The notes beneath the pieces are model-generated. The model had not been told where the DNA came from, searched no databases, and saw only the letters and a program-made list of their open reading frames with translations. Positions 5,563 to 10,755 of a stretch of DNA of 10,755 bases are shown one piece after another (the stretch's first letter is position 1; the number at the start of each line of letters is the position of its first letter). Both the position numbers and the translations under genes were made by a program. The DNA lies in assembly GCA_003156795.1 (NCBI GenBank), contig PMHU01000052.1:2042-12796 (forward strand), read 5' to 3'. This DNA is from Acidimicrobiaceae bacterium (GTDB taxonomy: Bacteria > Actinomycetota > Acidimicrobiia > Acidimicrobiales > Palsa-688).

Positions 5563-8238
5563 CTATATCTCGAACACCTTCATGACCTCGTCGCCGTAGT
5601 CGTTGATGACCTTGACTGCGATCTTGGCGCTCTCGGGTCGGGCGAACGGGCGTGACTCAGTGCGATATAGCGAAGCCCAAGCTTCTTCGTCGATATCGGC
5701 TTTGAGGGCACGCTTGAGGCGGGCGAATGGGTCCTGGCCACCGGTGAAGTAGCAGTGGCGCACGAAGAACGACTCGTCGTTGTAGGCGGTGTCGATCATC
5801 CATAGAGCGACTTGGTCGGTGTCGTTGCTGCGGACCTGGCCGGTGTTGGGGTCATACACGTCGACACCCCGCAGGATGACCCGCAGCTCATCGCCGTCGT
5901 CCTTGATTTCGATGTCGGGCTCGCCGAAGACGGTGAAGAGATTGCCGGCGCCGGTCTTCTTCAGTTCCTCCCCCATGACCAGGTCGGCGTTCATTCGGAC
6001 CAACAACACGGGTATCCGCCCGAGCCGGCGCTCAGCGGCCACGCTGGCGAATCCTTCCGAGGATGTCACGTAGTCCTCGTCCGCGCCGAGCACGCCGGGG
6101 TCGAAGGCAAAGGCCAGTACGCACAGCAGATCTAAGTCGCCGGCGCGGATCGCGTCTCGGGCGGCGTCCTTGATAAAGGACGGGCCAACGGTCCCGTACT
6201 GGGGTCCGATGGTGATGCCCACTCGGGTGGGCGTACCGTCGGTGGCCTCCTCGCGGGCCCCGATGGCCTGGATGTGCGCCGCGGCGTAGGACTCGACGGT
6301 GTCGAAGGTCAGTCGTTCGTTCTTGCGCCCGTTCTGGATGCCGGCTGTTCGCAGGTTGGCGAGGATCGTCTGTTCGAAGGATGTGTCTCCCTGTGAGCCC
6401 ATGTCCGTGTGGTCGGCGTTGATGGAGCCCGTGCCGTCAACGGCGCTCCCAGCGAAGGCCAGCGATCGGTGTGGTGACAAGCTCTCCATGGTGAATGGCC
6501 CAGCGACCCGAACCTTCTTGGTGTCCTCGTAAGGCTTGTCGAAGAGCAGCTCAAATTCGGCGTGGCGGCCAATGGCGGCGTCGATCTCCTCCCGGCTCAT
6601 CCCCTCCTCAATATCTGGGTTGTTGGCGATCGACTTGAGTGTGATGTGTTGCACCCGCTCGTAGACGAACCCGTGTCGAACGTCGTTGGTCACACCGGCG
6701 GGTGGCAGCGGCCTCGAAGTCAGTTCGCTCTCCTTCATGCGCCCATCGGTGGAGTCGACCAGGAGGTAGTAGGGGAAGCGGGAACCCATCAGTCGCTGGC
6801 GGGCCAGGGCAAGAGCCACGCGAGATGTATCGATCGTGATCCAGCGGCGTCCCCACTGTTCGGCCACATACGCCGTCGTTCCGGATCCGCACGTGGGGTC
6901 GAGCACGAGGTCGCCGGGATCGGTACTCATCAAGAGACACCGCTCCACGAGTTTCGCGGCGGACTGAACGACATAGATCTTGTCTTCGGTGAAATTGCCT
7001 GTGCTCATATCAGTCCACACATTATTGAGACCGCGGTATGGAAAGTCGTCCTTATATCGGACGTACTGAATGCTGTTGGCGGCCGAGTGGATCCTGCGTG
7101 CAGCGATGAGTCGAGTCATTCCGAGCTCACCCGTTTTCCAGTAAGCCGTCTTTGGAATGAAAGTCCGACCTTCGAACTCGACGGGGAAGCTGCCGGGAGG
7201 TCGCTGACTTGTGATGTTGTCTGGCTTGTAGATTCGAGCACCAAGTGGAAGTGTCGACTCCTGTGCGATTTCCTGTGCGATCGCTGATCGGCGCGAACCA
7301 TCAGCGAGCTGAACCCAGCGATAACCCACACGCGTGTCGCGTGCTTCGACCCAAAGATCCCGAAACTTTGTCTGGCTCACATCTTTCCCAAACATGAGCA
7401 CATAGTCAGCAACACCTGCGAGGAAGTCCGATGTCGCACTTGTGGTCTTGGTCACCGTGATACTGGCAATGAAGTTCTCACCGCCGAACACTTCGTCCAT
7501 GATCGCACGGACGAGATGCACGTTTTCATCACCTATCTGGACGAAGACGCTCCCGCTTTCGGTGAGCAGGTCTTTGGCAGCGGTAAGCCGATCTCGGAGG
7601 TACGCGAGATAGGAATGGATGCCTAGTTCCCAGGTATCTCGGAAGGCTTTGATCTGCTCGACTTCGCGGGAGGCGTCTTCGAACTTGCCATCCTTCACGT
7701 TACGTTTGCGAGCCGATGCTTGCCAGTTGCTGCCGAACTTGATCCCGTACGGGGGATCGATGTAGATCATCTGGACCTTGCCGCGTAAGGCTTCTCGTTC
7801 AGCGAGGCTGGCCATCACATTCAGCGAGTCGCCCAAGATCATCCGATTCGACCAGTTGGCCTGATGCCGGTAGAAGTCGACCAGGTCCAGTTCGGGTAGC
7901 CCGTCAAAGGTGTCGAAGAGGGTCAGTTCCGGCTCGTCTTCGGCGCGCTTCGCCGTGCGCCGGAGGTTCTCGACCAGGACCCGAGGGTCGATCTTTTCCT
8001 GGATGTAGATGGTTGGGGCGTCGGCGACCAGGTCTTCGCCGTCGAGTTCGTCCTTGCCTTTCCACACAAGCTGGGGGTCGAGGGTCGGATCTCGGGGGTA
8101 CCGGACCGGGATGGGTTGATCCAACTCCGGAGCCACGAACTCTTGGGCGTCAGCGGTGGGGAGGTTGGCTCGCTTGTCAGCGTGGGTGATTGCGTCGACT
8201 GGAGTCGGTTCGGTGGTCTTGGGATTTCGAGGTGGCAT
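5563..8238 (-). CDS. mod: Type III-like site-specific DNA-methyltransferase (adenine-specific), Mod subunit
   Basis: This 891-residue protein transfers a methyl group from S-adenosylmethionine to adenine in a target sequence, protecting host DNA from the partner nuclease. The catalytic motif DPPY is at 161-164 (MIYIDPPYGIKF) and the cofactor-binding motif LDPTCGSGTTAYVAEQW begins at 446. The order, motif IV before motif I, marks a beta-class amino-methyltransferase as in Type III Mod proteins. Residues 135-145 (LGDSLNVMASL) and 229-245 (GSVFVQIGDENVHLVRA) are other usual blocks; the region between about 255 and 400 should hold target recognition. The C-terminal 430 residues are a long extension, larger than in EcoP1I-type Mod (about 650 residues in total), with TIGPQYGTVGPSFIKDAARD and a strand-rich end. 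ATG 8238 has AGGA 9 nt upstream. The gene follows res by 18 nt and precedes the GHKL stub by 10 nt, so all three share an operon. I saw no simple repeat that could give phase variation. Confidence 0.96.
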   Translation of the reverse strand: MPPRNPKTTEPTPVDAITHADKRANLPTADAQEFVAPELDQPIPVRYPRDPTLDPQLVWKGKDELDGEDLVADAPTIYIQEKIDPRVLVENLRRTAKRAEDEPELTLFDTFDGLPELDLVDFYRHQANWSNRMILGDSLNVMASLAEREALRGKVQMIYIDPPYGIKFGSNWQASARKRNVKDGKFEDASREVEQIKAFRDTWELGIHSYLAYLRDRLTAAKDLLTESGSVFVQIGDENVHLVRAIMDEVFGGENFIASITVTKTTSATSDFLAGVADYVLMFGKDVSQTKFRDLWVEARDTRVGYRWVQLADGSRRSAIAQEIAQESTLPLGARIYKPDNITSQRPPGSFPVEFEGRTFIPKTAYWKTGELGMTRLIAARRIHSAANSIQYVRYKDDFPYRGLNNVWTDMSTGNFTEDKIYVVQSAAKLVERCLLMSTDPGDLVLDPTCGSGTTAYVAEQWGRRWITIDTSRVALALARQRLMGSRFPYYLLVDSTDGRMKESELTSRPLPPAGVTNDVRHGFVYERVQHITLKSIANNPDIEEGMSREEIDAAIGRHAEFELLFDKPYEDTKKVRVAGPFTMESLSPHRSLAFAGSAVDGTGSINADHTDMGSQGDTSFEQTILANLRTAGIQNGRKNERLTFDTVESYAAAHIQAIGAREEATDGTPTRVGITIGPQYGTVGPSFIKDAARDAIRAGDLDLLCVLAFAFDPGVLGADEDYVTSSEGFASVAAERRLGRIPVLLVRMNADLVMGEELKKTGAGNLFTVFGEPDIEIKDDGDELRVILRGVDVYDPNTGQVRSNDTDQVALWMIDTAYNDESFFVRHCYFTGGQDPFARLKRALKADIDEEAWASLYRTESRPFARPESAKIAVKVINDYGDEVMKVFEI

Positions 8239-8256
8239 GACTGCTGTTCCTGGTGG

Positions 8257-10755
8257 CTAGACGGGTAGGCCGATGATGGGCTGGTCTTGGTAGAGGGCGT
8301 CGACAGCTGCGTCGAGGTCGGGCCAGTCCTGGAGGGGGTTGTGGACCTCGATGTAGCCCCAGCGGCCCCAGCGGCCATCGTTGTTGACCGCGGCGCACCA
8401 TTGGTTGCGGGCGGTGTTGGCCTTGGCCTTGGTGGGACCGGGGGACTTCTGGCTACCGGAGACCTCGACTATCAGGGTGCGGTCCACTTCGTCTGTCTCG
8501 GTTATGAGTCGGACCAGAAAGTCGGGGACGTAGTCGTGGCTGCGGCCCTCGTGGACGTAGGGGATAGTGAAGCCGAGACGCTCGTTTTTTACGTAGGAGA
8601 GCACCCTGTCGTCGTGTTCGAGGATGCGGGCGAGGCCCTCTTCCCAAGAGTTCCCCCTCAGGCCATCAAGCACGACGTGGTTGAGATGGGACTTGGTGGG
8701 TGGCGGGTCCATGACGACCTTGCGGGTCACGAAGCGCACGTTGTCGGTTGACCCCTCGGGATCGAACCGTCGGACAACGGGCAGTAGCACGCTGGATCGG
8801 TTCTCCGGGTAGGAGACGATGGAGCCGAAGACCTTCTCGGCCGCCCGGGCCCTGGCTTGGGCGAGCAAAAGGTAGCCCTTGGTCACGGCCGGGTCGGTGG
8901 TGACGCAAGTGTCGAGCCAGCGCCGACAGATATTCACCAGTTGGGGGAACAGCCACGGCCGCTCAACCCCGTCGTGAGCGGCGAAGAACTCCTCCCGTTC
9001 GACGAGGGCCTTGGCGACTTCAAAGGCCACCCTTTGGGGTCGGGCGTGGCGGATGTCGTCGAGGTCTACCTGGGCGGCCGCGCCGATCACTCCCCGGGTC
9101 TCGACCCACAGGGCTACGGTCTGCTGATCGAGGTGGAGAGCTGCTTTGTCATCGAAGTTGGCGTGGAGCGGCTGGTCCGGTAGTTCTACCCGGTAGCCGT
9201 CGAGCTTGGGAAAGCGGACAGCCAGGCGCCAGCGGTCTTCCACGGCTCGGACTTCGATCGCCGGGCGGGGATGAGGGCCCTTGGGCGGCTGATGGTCGCC
9301 GGGGATGAACGCGAATGGGACCCCGTAGATCTCGGCGTACTCGGGCCCGAAATGCCCCGTCTCCTCGTCCACCGCGTAGCTGCGGCGGCGCAGTCCTCGG
9401 CCCACGACCTGCTCGCAAAGCAGTTGGCTGCGAAACGGTCGGACCCCGAGGATGTGGCTGACGGTGTTGGCATCCCAGCCCTCGGTGAGCATGGCCACCG
9501 ACACCACGCAGCGGATGTGTTCTCCGAGCTTGCCCTTCTTGCCGATGGTGTTCATGGCCTCTCGCAAGAGGTCAGCGTCGGTCAGCTTGTCCACGTCGGC
9601 ACCGGGGTTGCGCAGCCGGTAGGCGACCTTGAATGCCTCGACCTCGGCGGCGGCGTCCTTGCGGAAATCCACTCCGAGGTCGTCTCCGGATTCGAGTTGG
9701 GCCGAGTCCACCAGGATGGTCTTCGGCCGGGGGTCCCAGGTCCCGTTCACCACGTTGCTCAGGAGTGGGAGGTTGCCCTCGGCCAGTCGTTGGGAACCAT
9801 CGGGCATCTCGACCTTGCGGCCGGCGATCCAGTCGAACATGAGCTTGGACACGACGGTGTTAGGGCAGACCACGATTATCACCGGCGGAGGCTCACCAAG
9901 AGCAGCCAGATCGGATTGGTAGCGGGCATGGTTCGTCTCGTAGCTGCGGTACAAGCTCCGCAGGGCACCCTCAAGGGTCTCGGGCATCACCCAGCCCTGG
10001 GGGCCGAGATCGATGTCCTTGGCCGACTTCCTCTTTGGCAGCGGCGGCTGGATGTGATCCCACAGCTGCAGGTACACGATCTCTTTGCCGGCGGCGTCGT
10101 CGTCGACAGGGATGCGGGGGATTTTCACGATCCCGGACTCGATGGCGTCCATGAGTGAGAAGTCGCTAACTGTCCAAGGGAAGATGAACCCCTCGTTGTA
10201 CCCAGAACCCTTCAAGTAGTAGGGCGTGGCGGACAGGTCGTACACGGCCTTGAGCCCGGCCTTGCGGCGCAGGTCCAGGAGGCCTCGAAACCAGACCCGG
10301 GCGTCGCGGTTGCGGTCCTGGTCCTCCTTGTCCGCCTTCTCCTCCGGGTGCTCCAACAAACGGTCCTGGTAGCAGTGGTGGGCTTCGTCATTCAGGACGA
10401 GGATCTCGCCCTTGCCCGATCCGAAGGCCCGCAGGACCCGGGCGGCGACCATGTCGGGGGTCTCGGTGAAGGCGTCGGCCAACTCCCGTCGACCGCCCCG
10501 TAGGAGTTTGCGGGTGTTGGACGCGATTCCGTGGATCTCTTTGGCGTCACGGGGCAGGAAGGTGTGGTAGTTGACGATCTCGATCTGAGCTTGGAGCAGC
10601 GCGTCCCACAGATCGGCGGGAACCAGGTCCCGTTCGCGGTAGTAGTTGTCATCCCGCTCGGGGTGCAGCACTCCTAGGCGGTCTCGGATGGTGATCCCGG
10701 GGGTAACTACCAAGAACCGCTTGGCGAATCGGGCGTCGGAGGGTGTCATCACCTT
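8257..10755 (-). CDS. res: Type III-like restriction enzyme, Res subunit (DEAH helicase plus nuclease), N-terminus outside window
   Basis: This is the translocase/nuclease subunit of the R-M system. The frame is open to the right edge (AAG GTG ATG ACG), so the Walker A part is missing only because the window ends. Counting from the GTG at 10752, helicase superfamily 2 motifs run in order: FLVVTPGITIRDRL at 13-26 (motif Ia region), LNDEAHHCY with DEAH at 122-125, DLSATPYYL with SAT at 174-176, MLTEGWDA at 421-428 (motif V) and QVVGRGLRR at 448-456 (motif VI). Near the C-terminus, YVPDFLVRL (Asp744) and LIVEVSGSQ (Glu763) form a PD-(D/E)XK-like nuclease site; the usual lysine two residues after the Glu is Ser765. 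It is followed by KSPGPTKAKANTARNQW and an AVNNDGRWGRWGY tail. The visible length, 832 residues, is near that of a full Type III Res with its first 100 or so missing. It lies upstream of mod, the reverse of the classic EcoP1/EcoP15 mod-res order. Confidence 0.96.
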   Translation of the reverse strand, partial: KVMTPSDARFAKRFLVVTPGITIRDRLGVLHPERDDNYYRERDLVPADLWDALLQAQIEIVNYHTFLPRDAKEIHGIASNTRKLLRGGRRELADAFTETPDMVAARVLRAFGSGKGEILVLNDEAHHCYQDRLLEHPEEKADKEDQDRNRDARVWFRGLLDLRRKAGLKAVYDLSATPYYLKGSGYNEGFIFPWTVSDFSLMDAIESGIVKIPRIPVDDDAAGKEIVYLQLWDHIQPPLPKRKSAKDIDLGPQGWVMPETLEGALRSLYRSYETNHARYQSDLAALGEPPPVIIVVCPNTVVSKLMFDWIAGRKVEMPDGSQRLAEGNLPLLSNVVNGTWDPRPKTILVDSAQLESGDDLGVDFRKDAAAEVEAFKVAYRLRNPGADVDKLTDADLLREAMNTIGKKGKLGEHIRCVVSVAMLTEGWDANTVSHILGVRPFRSQLLCEQVVGRGLRRRSYAVDEETGHFGPEYAEIYGVPFAFIPGDHQPPKGPHPRPAIEVRAVEDRWRLAVRFPKLDGYRVELPDQPLHANFDDKAALHLDQQTVALWVETRGVIGAAAQVDLDDIRHARPQRVAFEVAKALVEREEFFAAHDGVERPWLFPQLVNICRRWLDTCVTTDPAVTKGYLLLAQARARAAEKVFGSIVSYPENRSSVLLPVVRRFDPEGSTDNVRFVTRKVVMDPPPTKSHLNHVVLDGLRGNSWEEGLARILEHDDRVLSYVKNERLGFTIPYVHEGRSHDYVPDFLVRLITETDEVDRTLIVEVSGSQKSPGPTKAKANTARNQWCAAVNNDGRWGRWGYIEVHNPLQDWPDLDAAVDALYQDQPIIGLPV

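Noticed and set aside
5563..8238. Possible phase-variable repeat tract in mod, as in some Type III methyltransferase genes.
   Set aside because: No run of a single base or short tandem repeat long enough to slip is present, and the frame is intact.
9271..10158. Long plus-strand frame of 295 codons opposite res, and similar ones opposite mod (6562-7287) and NdpA (1719-2396 on minus).
   Set aside because: They are antisense shadows of strongly supported genes; GC-rich coding DNA leaves the opposite strand open and their translations show no domain.

Overview
This 10.8-kb window is GC-rich, uses mostly G/C at third codon positions, and has GTG and TTG starts. Together with the style of its restriction genes, this suggests an actinobacterial chromosome (Actinomycetota, perhaps Acidimicrobiia or a relative). 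That assignment is an inference from composition and protein style; there is no rRNA or marker gene to confirm it. The content reads as the edge of an integrated defence island.

Layout from left to right. (1) 2-637 (+) is the catalytic domain of a tyrosine recombinase/integrase, cut by the left window edge. (2) 638-1497 is about 860 bases without a convincing gene. It contains a 9-bp hairpin soon after the integrase and one doubtful minus-strand reading frame. (3) 1498-2433 and 2438-3997 (+) form a tight two-gene unit: an NdpA/YejK-like nucleoid-associated protein followed, 4 nt later, by an unfamiliar 519-residue protein with three C-terminal membrane segments. (4) 4111-4923 (+) encodes an HNH-type nuclease with an additional unassigned C-terminal half. 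(5) 5071-5205 (+) and 5151-5552 (-) are the N-terminal stubs of two ATPase genes, an OLD/SMC-like AAA protein and a sacsin/HSP90-like GHKL protein. They face each other and are fused tail to tail at about 5157-5166, as a deletion across two convergent genes would leave them. (6) 5563-8238 and 8257-10755 (-) are a Type III-like restriction-modification pair, Mod and Res. The right window edge cuts off the Res N-terminus. Transcription order is res, mod, GHKL stub.

How it may work: Mod methylates host DNA at adenines and Res (DEAH translocase plus PD-(D/E)XK-like end) attacks unmodified DNA. The GHKL ATPase, 10 nt downstream of mod, looks like a third member of that operon that has lost most of its length. 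The HNH nuclease and the NdpA-like/membrane pair are separate rightward-transcribed modules; their place in a defence island suggests anti-phage or anti-plasmid roles, but nothing in the sequence proves this. The most novel element is the NdpA-like/membrane pair. The clearest structural event is the fusion of the two truncated ATPase genes.
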